Source: Actinokineospora globicatena | Lineage (GTDB): Bacteria; Actinomycetota; Actinomycetes; Mycobacteriales; Pseudonocardiaceae | DNA length: 64,000 nt | Assembly (NCBI RefSeq): GCF_024171945.1 | Contig: NZ_JAMTCR010000002.1 | Location: 558,001 to 622,000 of the forward strand | Direction: 5' to 3' | Shown: positions 46,725 to 55,904 of the stretch, piece by piece | Layout of the letters: each line of letters starts with the position of its first letter | How positions within the stretch are numbered: position 1 is the stretch's first letter | Notes under the pieces: model-generated | Told to the model about the DNA's origin: nothing | What the model saw: only the letters and a program-made list of their open reading frames with translations | Databases searched by the model: none | Translations under genes and position numbers: made by a program

Positions 46725-47810
46725 ATGAAACGTCGGATCAGCATCGGTCTTGCCGTCGTGTTGCTCGCGGCGGTGGTGGTGGCGATCATCTTCGGGTCCG
46801 GGGGTGACGAGGCGGAGCCGGGGCAGCAGGCCGCGGTGGTGCGGGGTGTCGGCGGGTCGGAGAAGGCCGCGTTCTTCGCCGATCCCCGGGTAGTCGCGGT
46901 GTTCGGCAAGCACGGGCTGAAGGTGGAGTTCGACTCCGCCGGGTCGCGGCAGATCGCGACGACGGTGGACCTGGGGCCGTACGACTTCGCGTTCCCCTCG
47001 TCGCGCCCAGCGGCCCAACGGATCAAACAGGACAAGAAGGTCAACAAGGTCTACACGCCGTTCCGGTCCCCGATGGCCGTGGCGACCTTCACGCCGATCG
47101 TGGACCTGCTGTCCGCGCAGGGCGTCGTGCACAAGGGCCTCGGCGAGTACCAGGTGCTCGACATCGAGAAGTACCTGGCGCTGACCGGTACCCGCTGGGA
47201 CCAACTGCCCGGCAACACCGCCTACCCGGTGCGCAAGAACGTCCTCATCACGACCACGGACCCCCGCAACTCCAACTCCGCGGCCATGTACCTGGCGCTG
47301 GTGTCGCACGTGCTCAACGGCAACCAGGTCGTCGCCACGCCGGAGGCCGAGGCGAAGGTCCTGCCCCCGGTCGTCAAGCTGTTCATCGACCAGGGGTACA
47401 CGCAGAGCAGCAGCGAGGGCCCGTTCGAGGACTACCTGGCGGCGGGCATGGGCAAGGCTCCGCTGGTGTTCATCTACGAGTCGCAGTTCCTGGACCGCCA
47501 GGTGCGCGGTGACGGCTCGATCCGGCCGGACATGCGGCTGCTCTACCCGCAGCCCACGCTGCTGTCCGAGCACACCCTGGTGCCGCTCAAGGGCCAGGGC
47601 GGCCGGGTCGGCGAGCTGCTGAGCACCGATCCGGAGCTCAAGCGCCTCGCCGCCGAGTTCGGGTTCCGCACCGACGACCCCCAGGCGTTCCTCGACCTGC
47701 TCGCCGACCGCAAGCTCTCCGCGCCCGCCGACCTGCTCGCCCAGGCCGAAGTGCCCAGCTACGAGACGTTGGAGCGGCTGCTCAACGAGATCGCGAAGTA
47801 CTACCGGTGA
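46725..47810 (+). CDS. Membrane-anchored solute-binding-like protein
   Basis: A 361-residue protein with an N-terminal membrane anchor (about residues 5-24: ISIGLAVVLLAAVVVAIIF) and an extracytoplasmic domain resembling a type 2 periplasmic binding fold: PYDFAFPSSRPAAQRI, VYTPFRSPMAVATF, ITTTDPRNSNSAAMYLALVS, LVFIYESQFLDRQV. There is no lipobox and no ABC transporter partner. ATG 46725 has GGGGAGGGG close upstream. Its stop overlaps the TelA-like gene by 4 bases; first gene of a four-gene operon with a VWA lipoprotein. Confidence 0.78.
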   Translation: MKRRISIGLAVVLLAAVVVAIIFGSGGDEAEPGQQAAVVRGVGGSEKAAFFADPRVVAVFGKHGLKVEFDSAGSRQIATTVDLGPYDFAFPSSRPAAQRIKQDKKVNKVYTPFRSPMAVATFTPIVDLLSAQGVVHKGLGEYQVLDIEKYLALTGTRWDQLPGNTAYPVRKNVLITTTDPRNSNSAAMYLALVSHVLNGNQVVATPEAEAKVLPPVVKLFIDQGYTQSSSEGPFEDYLAAGMGKAPLVFIYESQFLDRQVRGDGSIRPDMRLLYPQPTLLSEHTLVPLKGQGGRVGELLSTDPELKRLAAEFGFRTDDPQAFLDLLADRKLSAPADLLAQAEVPSYETLERLLNEIAKYYR

Positions 47811-48955
47811 CCGAGATCGCGTTGACGCCACCGGATCCCGTCGACCCGGTGCCGCTCGACCGCGCCGCCGGGCTGGTCCCGGTCGACGACCCGACCCGCG
47901 AGGCCGCCGAGGGCAGGGCCGACCGGTTCGCCACCGAGCTGGCCGCGCTCGACCCGCGTTCCCCCGACTTCGCCGACAAGGTCGACGAGGTGCTGTCGGT
48001 CGGCGAGGCGGACATGCGGGTGGCGGCGGGCATCGCGACCGCGTTGCTCGACCGGTCGGTGGACGCGCTGGCCACCGCGCAGGGCAGGCGGTCCGGTCCG
48101 GAGCAGCGGATCACCACCAGCCTCGCCGACCTGCGCCACACGATCGCGGAGCTGGACCCCGGTGCCGCGCCGCGCAAGCTGTTCGGCCTGATCCCGTTGA
48201 GCGGCAAGCGTTTGCTCCACCGGTACCAGGCCGCGAACACCCCGATCAACCTGCTCGTCGGCGACCTGCGCACCCGCCAGGACCAGTTGCGCCGGGAGAA
48301 CGCCTCGATCAAGGGCGAGCGCGCCCGGCTCTGGGCGAACATGGGCCGCTTGGCGGAGGTGGCGGTGTTCGCCGAGGCGTTGGACGGCGCCGTGGACCGG
48401 CAGGCCGGGGTGCTCGACTACGCCGACCCGGCGGCGGCGACCTCGCTGCGCGCCGACGTCCTTCTCCCCGTGCGGCAACGACATCAGGACGTCCTGACCC
48501 AGCTCGCCGTCTGCGCCCAGGGCTACCTCGCGCTGGACCTGTTGCGCCGCAACAACGACGAGCTGATCCGCGGTGTCGAACGCGCCTGCACGACCACCGT
48601 CGCCGCGCTGCGGATCGCGCTGATCGTCAGCGGTGGCCTGGCCAACCAGCGCGCGGTGCTCGACGAGATCGACGCGCTGCGCGGCACCACCGACGAGCTG
48701 ATGCGGGCCAACGGGACCCTGCTCGAGCAGCACACCGGCGAGATCCAGCGGGCCGCGGGCGATCCGGCGGTCGGGGTCGCCACCATCCGCACCTCGTTCG
48801 ACCAGATCCTGCACGCCATCGACGCGGTGGACGAGTTCCGGGCGGGGGCCACCAAGAACATGGCGACCACCGTCGCCGCGCTCACCGGGGAACTGCACCG
48901 CTCGCGGGACCACCTGCGCCGCTCGCACGACACCGAGACCGGGGGAGAATCATGA
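47807..48955 (+). CDS. TelA-like (toxic anion resistance family) protein
   Basis: A 382-residue, largely helical cytosolic protein of the TelA family. The middle carries LFGLIPLSGKRLLHRYQAANTPIN, typical of TelA (around residues 124-148), then long coiled-coil-like helices (QDQLRRENASIKGERARLW) and a C-terminal helical bundle. TelA proteins are named for tellurite resistance, but their function is unknown and often linked to XpaC and VWA genes. Overlaps both neighbours by 4 bases. Confidence 0.82.
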   Translation: MTEIALTPPDPVDPVPLDRAAGLVPVDDPTREAAEGRADRFATELAALDPRSPDFADKVDEVLSVGEADMRVAAGIATALLDRSVDALATAQGRRSGPEQRITTSLADLRHTIAELDPGAAPRKLFGLIPLSGKRLLHRYQAANTPINLLVGDLRTRQDQLRRENASIKGERARLWANMGRLAEVAVFAEALDGAVDRQAGVLDYADPAAATSLRADVLLPVRQRHQDVLTQLAVCAQGYLALDLLRRNNDELIRGVERACTTTVAALRIALIVSGGLANQRAVLDEIDALRGTTDELMRANGTLLEQHTGEIQRAAGDPAVGVATIRTSFDQILHAIDAVDEFRAGATKNMATTVAALTGELHRSRDHLRRSHDTETGGES

Positions 48956-50562
48956 AGCGGGTCATCGCCACCGTCCTGGCCGTCGCGGCGGTCGTGTCCG
49001 GCTGTTCGTCGGACCCGGAGGAGAAACCGGCCAGCCCGGCGGAAGCGGGGAAGCTGCGGGTGCTCGCGGGCAGTGAACTGGCCGACTTGAAGCCGGTGCT
49101 CGACAAAGCCGCGCAGGTGACCGGTGTGCGGGTCGAGTTCACCTTCAGCGGCACCATCGAGGGTTCGGAGACCATCGCCAGCGGCAAGGCGGACGGCCGG
49201 TACGACGCGGTCTGGTTCTCCGCGAACCGCTACCCGCAGGCGATCCCCGACGCCGCGCGCAGGCTCGGCGCCCAGGCGAAGATCATGACTTCGCCGGTGG
49301 TGCTCGGGTTGGCCAAGTCGAAGGCGACCGAACTCGGCTGGGTGGACAAGCCGGTCTCGTGGAGCGACATCGCGAAGGCGGCGGCGGAGAAGCGGTTCAG
49401 CTACGGCATGACCGACCCGTCCGCGTCCAACTCGGGCTTCTCCGCCCTGGTCGGCGTCGCGTCCGCGTTGGCTGGCACCGGGTCGGCGATCAGCGCGGCC
49501 GAGGTCGGCGCGGTGAAGCCGCAGCTGAAGGGCTTCTTCGCGGCCCAGGCGATGAGCGCGGGGTCCTCGGGCTGGCTCTCGGAGGCCTACCAGCGGCGGG
49601 CCACCGGCGAGGACCCGGGCGCCAAGATCGACGGCCTGATCAACTACGAGTCGGTGCTGCTCTCGCTCAACGCGGGCGGCAAGCTGCCCGAGCCGCTGGC
49701 GCTGATCTACCCCAGCGACGGCGTCGTCACCGCCGACTACCCGTTGACCGCCCTCAAGGACGCCCCCGAGCACGCGCGCGCCGACCACAAGAAGCTCACC
49801 GAGTACCTGCGCACCCCGGACGTCCAGCGCGACATCATGTCCCGAACCCACCGCAGGCCTGCGGTCCCGGGCGTCGAACTCGGCAAGGACTTCACCGCGC
49901 AGACCCTGGTCGAGCTCCCGTTCCCGGCCACCGAGCAGGCCTTCGACGCGCTGCTGATGGCCTACTTCGACGAGATCCGCCGCCCGGCGCGCACGGTCTA
50001 CGTGCTCGACGTGTCCGGCTCGATGGAGGGCGAGCGGATCGAGAAGCTGCGCGGCGCGCTGGTCGGCCTCACAGGTGCGAACAACGACCTGGTCGGCCGG
50101 TACCGGCGCTTCCACGGCCGCGAGGAGGTCACGTTCATCCCGTTCAGCGGCGAACCGCAGCAGCCCGTCACCTTCACCCTGCCGGAGACGAACCAGCAGG
50201 CCGAGCTCGACCGGATCAAGCAGACCGCCGAGGGCCTGGAGACCGAGGGCGGCACGGCGATCTACTCCAGCCTGGAGCGCGCCTACCAGCACCTGGGCGC
50301 CCAGCCGGACGACGGCCGGTTCACCTCGATCGTGCTGATGACCGACGGCGAGAACAACAGCGGGCTCGACCACGCCGGGTTCCAGCGGGCGCAGCAGCAG
50401 CGGTCGGGGCGGCTCAAGGGGGTGCCGGTGTTCCCGGTGCTGTTCGGCGAGGGCAACAAGGGCGAGATGGAGGACGTGGCCAAGCGCACCGGCGGCAAGG
50501 TGTTCGACGCGCGCGACACCGACCTGCAGAAGGTGTTCCGGGAGATCCGTGGCTATCAGTGA
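48952..50562 (+). CDS. Lipoprotein with solute-binding-like and VWA domains
   Basis: A 536-residue lipoprotein. The signal peptide ends in the lipobox VSGC (Cys18). Residues 35-330 resemble an extracellular solute-binding domain (YDAVWFSANRYPQAI, YGMTDPSASNSGFSALVGVA). Residues 340-535 form a von Willebrand A domain with an intact MIDAS: DVSGSMEGERI, the Thr in TEGGTAIYSSL, and the Asp in LMTDGENNSG. The fused domains suggest a metal-dependent surface interaction module. Overlaps TelA (4 bases) and the next gene (14 bases). Confidence 0.87.
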   Translation: MKRVIATVLAVAAVVSGCSSDPEEKPASPAEAGKLRVLAGSELADLKPVLDKAAQVTGVRVEFTFSGTIEGSETIASGKADGRYDAVWFSANRYPQAIPDAARRLGAQAKIMTSPVVLGLAKSKATELGWVDKPVSWSDIAKAAAEKRFSYGMTDPSASNSGFSALVGVASALAGTGSAISAAEVGAVKPQLKGFFAAQAMSAGSSGWLSEAYQRRATGEDPGAKIDGLINYESVLLSLNAGGKLPEPLALIYPSDGVVTADYPLTALKDAPEHARADHKKLTEYLRTPDVQRDIMSRTHRRPAVPGVELGKDFTAQTLVELPFPATEQAFDALLMAYFDEIRRPARTVYVLDVSGSMEGERIEKLRGALVGLTGANNDLVGRYRRFHGREEVTFIPFSGEPQQPVTFTLPETNQQAELDRIKQTAEGLETEGGTAIYSSLERAYQHLGAQPDDGRFTSIVLMTDGENNSGLDHAGFQRAQQQRSGRLKGVPVFPVLFGEGNKGEMEDVAKRTGGKVFDARDTDLQKVFREIRGYQ

Positions 50563-51154
50563 CGGTGTCGTCCGCTACCTCGGCTCGACCAAGAACCTGG
50601 TCGGCTGCGTCGCTGGGCTCGGCGGGGTCGGCCTGCACCTGACCGGTTTCGCGGGCGCCTACTGGCTGCCGGTCATCGGCGGGCTGTACCTGGTCGGCGC
50701 GCTGGCGGCGCCACCGGAACGGGTGCGCCTCGCGGTCGACCCGGCCATCGCGGCGTCACGGCTGCGGTCGGACCTGGCCGCGCTGCTGGCGAAGGTGCGG
50801 GCCGAGGCCAAGCGGATGCCCGACGGCGCGCTCGACCGGCTCGACCACATCGGCGAGGTGCTCGACGCCGTGCTCCAGCGGCCGGAGGAGTTGGCGGCCG
50901 ACCCGGAGACCTCCCACGGGGTGACCCGGCTGGTGCGCGTCGACGTCCCGCTGGCAGTCGAGACGTACCTGAACCTGCCGTGGTGGATCGGCGTGGCCAA
51001 GCGGTCCGGCGCACGATCGGCCGCCGGGGAACTGGCGGCGCAACTGGAACTGCTCGAGGTGGACGCCGAGAACGTGGCATCCCGCTTCTTCGCCGACGAC
51101 CTGCGCAGGCAGTCCGATCACACCCGGTACCTGGAGGACCGCGCGGAGGACTAG
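50549..51154 (+). CDS. Small membrane protein, possibly XpaC-like
   Basis: A 201-residue protein with two close N-terminal membrane segments (about residues 14-52) and a helical cytosolic part with LLAKVRAEAKRMPDGALDRLDHIGEVLDAVL. XpaC proteins have a similar layout and are usually paired with TelA, which is the reason for the suggestion; the sequence itself does not settle it. GTG start lies inside the VWA gene, with GGAG 5 bases before it. Last gene of the operon, converging on radA. Confidence 0.7.
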   Translation: MAISDGVVRYLGSTKNLVGCVAGLGGVGLHLTGFAGAYWLPVIGGLYLVGALAAPPERVRLAVDPAIAASRLRSDLAALLAKVRAEAKRMPDGALDRLDHIGEVLDAVLQRPEELAADPETSHGVTRLVRVDVPLAVETYLNLPWWIGVAKRSGARSAAGELAAQLELLEVDAENVASRFFADDLRRQSDHTRYLEDRAED

Positions 51155-51160
51155 CACCGG

Positions 51161-52519
51161 CTAGCCGCGGAGCACCTGCAGGTTGTTCATCGCCGAGGCG
51201 AGGTCGCCGACGACTCGCGCCTCGATCCCCTCCGGTAGCTCGCCGGAGTCGGGTGGGATCAGCGCCTTGGTGAACCCCAGCCGCATCGCCTCGGCCAGTC
51301 GGGCGCGGACCCCGGAGACCCGCCGGACCTCCCCGGCCAGCCCGACCTCGCCGAGCACGACCAGGTCGGGTGGCAGCGCCACGTCCCTGGCGGCGGTCGC
51401 GACCGACAGGGCGATGGCGAGGTCGGCCGCGGGTTCGGCGATCTTCATGCCGCCGACGGTCGCGGTGAACACGTCCGCGTCGCCGAGCCGGATGCCGCCG
51501 CGCCGCTCCAGCACAGCCAGCACCATCGCGACCCGCGCGGAGTCCAACCCGGACACCGCGCGGCGCGGCGTGCCCAGGTGCGACTTGGCCACCAGCGACT
51601 GGACCTCGCCGAGCAGCGGCCGCTTGCCCTCGACCGCGACCGTCACCGCGGTACCGGCGACCCCGGTGTCGCGCCGGTTGAGGAACAGCCCCGACGGGTC
51701 CGGGACGCCGACGATGCCGCTCTCCACCAGCTCGAAGCAGCCGACCTCGTCGGCGGGTCCGAACCGGTTCTTGACCCCGCGCAGCAGCCGCAGCATGGAG
51801 TGCCGGTCGCCCTCGAAGTGCAGCACGACGTCCACCAAGTGCTCCAACACCCGGGGACCGGCGATCGAGCCCTCCTTGGTGACGTGCCCGACCAGCAGCA
51901 CCGGCAGCCCGCGCTCCTTGGCCAGCGCCACCAGGGCGGCCGTCACCGCGCGCACCTGCGTGACCCCACCTGGCGCGCTGTCCACCGCGGGCGAGGACAT
52001 CGTCTGCACCGAGTCGACCACCAGCAGCCCCGGCCGAACCGCGTCCACGTGCCCGAGCAGCGCCGAGATGTCGCTCTCGGCGGCCAGGAACATCGACTGG
52101 TGCACGTTGCCGGTGCGCTCGGCCCGCAACCGGACCTGACCAGCGGACTCCTCACCGGTCACGTACAGGGTCGGGCCGTACTCGCCGTCACGCGCGGCCC
52201 AGCGGTAGGCGACCTCCAGCAGCAGCGTCGACTTGCCGACGCCGGGCTCACCGGCCAGCAGCACCACGGCACCGGGCACCAAGCCGCCACCGAGCACCCG
52301 GTCCAACTCCGGGACGCCGGTCTGGCGGGCCTTCGCCGCCTCGATGTCGACCTCGGCGATCGGCCGGGCGGGCGAGCTGGGGGCACCCGCGGCCACCTTG
52401 ACCCGAGGTGCGCCGACCTCTTCCAGGCTGCCCCAGGTCTGGCACTCCGGGCAGCGGCCGAACCACTTGGCCACCGTGTGCCCGCAGTCGGCACACCGGT
52501 AGCTGGACTTGCTCACCAC
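51161..52519 (-). CDS. radA: DNA repair protein RadA (Sms)
   Basis: RecA-like ATPase that promotes branch migration during recombination repair. The 452-residue protein has the N-terminal zinc finger CADC...CPEC, Walker A GEPGVGKST near residue 90, the RadA-specific KNRFGP motif, and a C-terminal Lon-like domain with VVLGEVGLAGEVRRV. Adjacent lpqE and carD repeat the mycobacterial order. A damage-type promoter lies 22 bases upstream. Confidence 0.96.
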   Translation of the reverse strand: MVSKSSYRCADCGHTVAKWFGRCPECQTWGSLEEVGAPRVKVAAGAPSSPARPIAEVDIEAAKARQTGVPELDRVLGGGLVPGAVVLLAGEPGVGKSTLLLEVAYRWAARDGEYGPTLYVTGEESAGQVRLRAERTGNVHQSMFLAAESDISALLGHVDAVRPGLLVVDSVQTMSSPAVDSAPGGVTQVRAVTAALVALAKERGLPVLLVGHVTKEGSIAGPRVLEHLVDVVLHFEGDRHSMLRLLRGVKNRFGPADEVGCFELVESGIVGVPDPSGLFLNRRDTGVAGTAVTVAVEGKRPLLGEVQSLVAKSHLGTPRRAVSGLDSARVAMVLAVLERRGGIRLGDADVFTATVGGMKIAEPAADLAIALSVATAARDVALPPDLVVLGEVGLAGEVRRVSGVRARLAEAMRLGFTKALIPPDSGELPEGIEARVVGDLASAMNNLQVLRG

Positions 52520-52540
52520 GGGGAGATCACCACGGCCCGC

Positions 52541-52563
52541 AGGCTAGCGCCGCGCACCGACAA
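52541..52563 (-). promoter_or_regulatory. RecA-independent (PafBC-type) DNA-damage promoter of radA
   Basis: On the minus strand TTGTCGGTG (52563-52555), eight bases, then TAGCCT (52546-52541) fit the mycobacterial RecA-NDp consensus tTGTCRgtg-N8-TAnnnT exactly. The -10 half ends 22 bases before the radA GTG, giving a leader of about 15 bases. Control by PafBC is inferred. Confidence 0.78.
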
Positions 52564-52601
52564 GTACCGCCGCGCACCGACAAACACCGCCGCGCGACAA
52601 G
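52549..52601. repeat. Tandem 20-bp repeat upstream of radA
   Basis: Two nearly identical 20-bp units (52549-52568 and 52569-52588) share CGCCGCGCACCGACAA; a third, degenerate unit starts at 52589. Each full copy contains the TTGTCGGTG box on the minus strand, so the -35 half of the damage promoter is duplicated. Confidence 0.85.
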
Positions 52602-52609
52602 CGCCGGGA

Positions 52610-53326
52610 TCAGTGCTCGCCCGCGTGCTCCTCGCGCGGCCCGTTCGGGGCGGCGATGGGCAGGTTGACGGTGACCGGACCGGCCTTCTCGAACACGAAG
52701 GTCACCGGCACGTTCTTGCCCGGGTACAGCTTCTCCGACGCGCCCTTGAGCACGATCTCGAGCGTGCCGAGCGCCAGCTTCGTGGTGGTCGTGGTCGGCG
52801 TCACCGAGGTGGGCGCGACCGAGGCAGACGTGCTGCTCGGGGCACCGGAGGTGGGCTTGGCCGCCGAGGTGGCCGAGGTCGGCGCGGCCGAGCTGGTCGA
52901 GGTCGGCGTCGGGGTGGTCGGCGCGCTGGACTTCTTGCCTGCGGTCTCCTCACCGGCCTTGCCGACGACGAGCGCGAACCCGCCGGGCAGGTTGGTGTCC
53001 CCCGCGACCTCGACGTCGGCCGCCAGCGGGCTGGTGACCTCGAGGAGCTTGTCCGCGGTGCCGCCGACGTTGACGATCGTCAGCGACAGCGGCGCGTCGG
53101 CGCCCTCGGCGTAGTAGCCGGACTTGGGGTAGGCGAGCACGGCGTCGCGCACCGCGATCTGGCCGGTCTGCGCGAGCGCGCCGTTGACGGCGGGCAGCTG
53201 CGAGTCGGTCTGGGTGATCTGGCCCGAGCTGCAGCCCGCGGTCACCAGTACCGCTGCGACGCCGAGGCCCAACACGGCCGGGGCGAGGCGCGGCCTGCCG
53301 GTCGGGTTCTGCTGTGCACGGCTCAC
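52610..53326 (-). CDS. lpqE: Lipoprotein LpqE-like
   Basis: A 238-residue secreted lipoprotein with a signal peptide ending in the lipobox VTAGC. The mature domain has a copper-chaperone/PCuAC-like beta fold: VRDAVLAYPKSGYYAEGADAPLSLTIVN and LYPGKNVPVTFVFEKAGPV (quoted in part as YPGKNVPVTFVFEKAG). A Thr/Ser/Pro-rich linker splits it near residues 130-180. Identity rests on this plus position between radA and divergent carD, as lpqE in M. tuberculosis. GTG start with AGGAG 5 bases before. Confidence 0.8.
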   Translation of the reverse strand: MSRAQQNPTGRPRLAPAVLGLGVAAVLVTAGCSSGQITQTDSQLPAVNGALAQTGQIAVRDAVLAYPKSGYYAEGADAPLSLTIVNVGGTADKLLEVTSPLAADVEVAGDTNLPGGFALVVGKAGEETAGKKSSAPTTPTPTSTSSAAPTSATSAAKPTSGAPSSTSASVAPTSVTPTTTTTKLALGTLEIVLKGASEKLYPGKNVPVTFVFEKAGPVTVNLPIAAPNGPREEHAGEH

Positions 53327-53655
53327 GGGTGCTCCTGCGTCGCTAGCGGACTTTCACCTACCGGCTCAGGAGCCTAGCCGGGGCGCGGTCCCCGGTTGCG
53401 GCGTGGGCGGACAATCACCCCCGGGTGTCACCACCGTCACGTCCGCGCCCCGGTCCACAGTGGAACAGGCGGCCCGCCGAGATCGACTTGCGCGCCCACC
53501 GCGCCCCGCCACCCGGCTGAGTACGCGCCACCCGCGCTTGTCAACCCCCGGCCGTTCCCTGATGTGGCCCTTGACCTGCACAGACGTTCAGCGCCTCATC
53601 TCCTGGTCAGTGGGACTCGTGTTAAGCTGGGAGCAGCGAAAGGGGCAGAGGACAC
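53327..53655. promoter_or_regulatory. Divergent promoter region lpqE / carD
   Basis: About 330 bases. The carD side has TAAGCT at 53623-53628, a good -10 candidate 28 bases before the ATG. No clear -35 or operator stands out. The rest is GC-rich with no gene. Confidence 0.45.
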
Positions 53656-54147
53656 ATGGTTTTCAAGGTCGGAGAGACCGTCGTCTACCCGCACCACGGT
53701 GCCGCACTCATCGAAGCGATCGAGACCCGGGTGATCAAGGGCGAGGAGAAGAAGTACCTCGTCCTCAAGGTCGCGCAGGGTGACCTCACCGTCCGCGTCC
53801 CCGCAGACAACGCCGAGATCGTCGGTGTGCGGGACGTCGTCGGTCAAGAGGGCCTCAACCGCGTGTTCGACGTGCTGCGCGCACCGCACACCGAGGAGCC
53901 GACCAACTGGTCGCGTCGGTACAAGGCCAACCTTGAGAAGCTCGCCTCCGGCGATGTGAACAAGGTGGCCGAAGTGGTGCGAGACCTCTGGCGGCGGGAG
54001 AAGGATCGCGGCCTGTCCGCTGGTGAGAAGCGGATGCTGGCCAAGGCGCGGCAGATACTGGTCAGCGAGTTGGCGCTGGCCGAGGGCACCGACGAGGACA
54101 AGGCCGAGGTCCTGCTGGACGAGGTTCTGGCCACCGCCACCGTCTAG
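53656..54147 (+). CDS. carD: RNA polymerase-binding transcription factor CarD
   Basis: Stabilises the RNA polymerase open complex at rRNA and other promoters; essential in mycobacteria. The 163-residue protein has the N-terminal RNAP-interaction domain ([20 protein letters not shown]) and a helical C-terminal DNA-binding domain with [17 protein letters not shown] and [30 protein letters not shown] lies just upstream. Start of the conserved carD-ispD-ispF-cysS-rlmB order. Confidence 0.97.
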   Translation: MVFKVGETVVYPHHGAALIEAIETRVIKGEEKKYLVLKVAQGDLTVRVPADNAEIVGVRDVVGQEGLNRVFDVLRAPHTEEPTNWSRRYKANLEKLASGDVNKVAEVVRDLWRREKDRGLSAGEKRMLAKARQILVSELALAEGTDEDKAEVLLDEVLATATV

Positions 54148-54216
54148 CCCCCTGGCAGGTTCGACAACAGCACGTCCCGACCGGGCCGTCCGGCGGATCG
54201 CCCGACTGAGACATGC

Positions 54217-54954
54217 ATGACACCCCCACCGGACAGCAGCGACCCGACCGCCCTCCCCGAGCAGGCTCGCGCCGTGGCCATCGTGCCCGCCGCGGGTCGA
54301 GGCGAACGCCTCGGCTTCGGGGTGCCCAAGGCGTTGGTCCCGGTGCGCGGGACCGCTCTGCTCACCCATGCCGTGCGTGGCCTGCTCAACGCGGGCTGCG
54401 TGCGGCATGTCGTGGTCGCGGCCCCGCCGAGCGAGGTCGAGTCGACCGCCGCGCTGCTGCGCACCGAGGGCCTGGCGGCGGACGTAGTGCCTGGTGGGGC
54501 CGACCGCACGGAGTCCGTCCGGCTCGCCCTGCGGCACGCTACCAAGGTCATCCCGGACGCCCGCGTGGTGCTGGTGCACGACGCCGCCCGCTCGTTCACC
54601 CCGGCCGAGGTCATCCGCGCGGTGGTCGCGGCCGTTGCGGCGGGGGCACCGGCCGTGGTGCCGGTCCTGCCCATGGCCGACACGGTCAAACAGGTTGATT
54701 TCGGGGGTACGGTGCTCGCCACCCCTGATCGAGCCGCGCTGCGCGTGGTGCAAACCCCGCAGGGCTTCGACCTGGATACCCTGACCAGGGCGTATGCCGA
54801 GGCGGGCGATTCCGCGACGGACGACGCGGGCCTGGTCGAGAAGATCGGCATACCCGTGGCGACCGTCCCGGGACACGCTTATGCGATGAAAATCACAACC
54901 CCCTTTGACCTGGCGATTGCCGAATTCATCTTGTCCCGGGAAGAGGCGCAGTGA
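54217..54954 (+). CDS. ispD: 2-C-methyl-D-erythritol 4-phosphate cytidylyltransferase IspD
   Basis: Third step of the MEP isoprenoid pathway: MEP + CTP to CDP-ME. The 245-residue enzyme has the nucleotide-binding [37 protein letters not shown] and the late [20 protein letters not shown] 54217 adds a short leader before the core. Its stop overlaps ispF by 4 bases. Confidence 0.95.
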   Translation: MTPPPDSSDPTALPEQARAVAIVPAAGRGERLGFGVPKALVPVRGTALLTHAVRGLLNAGCVRHVVVAAPPSEVESTAALLRTEGLAADVVPGGADRTESVRLALRHATKVIPDARVVLVHDAARSFTPAEVIRAVVAAVAAGAPAVVPVLPMADTVKQVDFGGTVLATPDRAALRVVQTPQGFDLDTLTRAYAEAGDSATDDAGLVEKIGIPVATVPGHAYAMKITTPFDLAIAEFILSREEAQ

Positions 54955-55466
54955 GGGTCGGGATTGGTACCGATGTTCACCCGATCGACGTAGACCGCGA
55001 GTGCTGGATCGCGGGTCTGCACTGGCCCGGTGTGCCCGGCTGCGTCGGTGACTCCGACGGCGACGTCGCCGCGCACGCCCTGTGCGACGCGCTGCTCTCG
55101 GCCGCCGGGCTCGGCGACCTGGGCGCGGTGTTCGGCACCGGCGACCCGCGCTGGGCGGGTGCGCACGGGACCACGCTGCTGGCCGAGGTGCGGTCCAGGG
55201 TCGAGGCGGCCGGGTGGCGGGTGGGCAACGCGGCGGTCCAGGTGATCGGCACCGAGCCCAAGGTCGGCAAGCGCCGGGCCGAGGCGCAGGACGCGCTGTC
55301 GGCGGCCGTCGGCGGGCCGGTGTCGGTGTCGGGCACCACGACCGACGGGCTCGGGCTGACCGGGCGGGGTGAGGGCGTCGCCGCGGTGGCGACCGCGCTG
55401 CTCCTGCCCGTCGAGGTCATACCCGCTGAGGCCGTACCCGCTGATCAGGGCGTTCCCGCGGGTTGA
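54951..55466 (+). CDS. ispF: 2-C-methyl-D-erythritol 2,4-cyclodiphosphate synthase IspF
   Basis: Fifth step of the MEP pathway; zinc-dependent cyclisation with loss of CMP. The 171-residue protein begins [13 protein letters not shown], giving the zinc Asp8 and His10, then [15 protein letters not shown] with the third zinc ligand His, and ends with [17 protein letters not shown] start coupled to ispD. The last 15 residues are a variable tail. Confidence 0.95.
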   Translation: MRVGIGTDVHPIDVDRECWIAGLHWPGVPGCVGDSDGDVAAHALCDALLSAAGLGDLGAVFGTGDPRWAGAHGTTLLAEVRSRVEAAGWRVGNAAVQVIGTEPKVGKRRAEAQDALSAAVGGPVSVSGTTTDGLGLTGRGEGVAAVATALLLPVEVIPAEAVPADQGVPAG

Positions 55467-55500
55467 GCGGACTTCGGCCACCGCACGTAAGTTCCCTGGC

Positions 55501-55893
55501 ATGGGATCACCTCTGTCCGAGGGCGCCAAGGCCCTCCTCGACGGCGCGAACTTCGCCACCCTCGCCACGCTGAACCCCGACGGCAGCCCGCAGACCTCGG
55601 TGCTGTGGATCCGCCGCGACGGCGACGACGTGCTGCTGTCCACGGTGGCGGGCAGGCAGAAGGAGAAGAACCTGCGCCGCGACCCCCGGGTCAGCGTCAC
55701 GGTCTACGCCAAGGACAACCCGTACAGCTACATCGAGGTCCGCGGCGCCGCCGAGCTCACCACCGAGGGCGGCGACGACCTGATCAACGAGCTGTCCGAG
55801 AAGTACACCGGCAAGCCCTACTCCGGGGACAGCCCGGACACCGTGCGGGTCGTGGTGCGCATCACACCGGAGCGGGTGACAGGCCACGCCTAG
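55501..55893 (+). CDS. PPOX-class flavin/F420-dependent protein
   Basis: A 130-residue split-barrel protein of the pyridoxamine-phosphate-oxidase-like superfamily: ATLATLNPDGSPQTSVLWI, then KEKNLRRDPRVSVTVY and YIEVRGAAELTTEG. Actinobacterial proteins of this size and pattern usually bind F420 or flavin and act as small reductases (Rv1155-like). ATG 55501 fits the family start. Lies 34 bases after ispF. Confidence 0.83.
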   Translation: MGSPLSEGAKALLDGANFATLATLNPDGSPQTSVLWIRRDGDDVLLSTVAGRQKEKNLRRDPRVSVTVYAKDNPYSYIEVRGAAELTTEGGDDLINELSEKYTGKPYSGDSPDTVRVVVRITPERVTGHA

Positions 55894-55904
55894 CGACCTC
55901 TAGC

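Noticed and set aside
47807..48955. Tellurite resistance determinant
   Set aside because: TelA family membership does not show tellurite resistance, no other ter genes are present, and the operon partners point to an envelope system.
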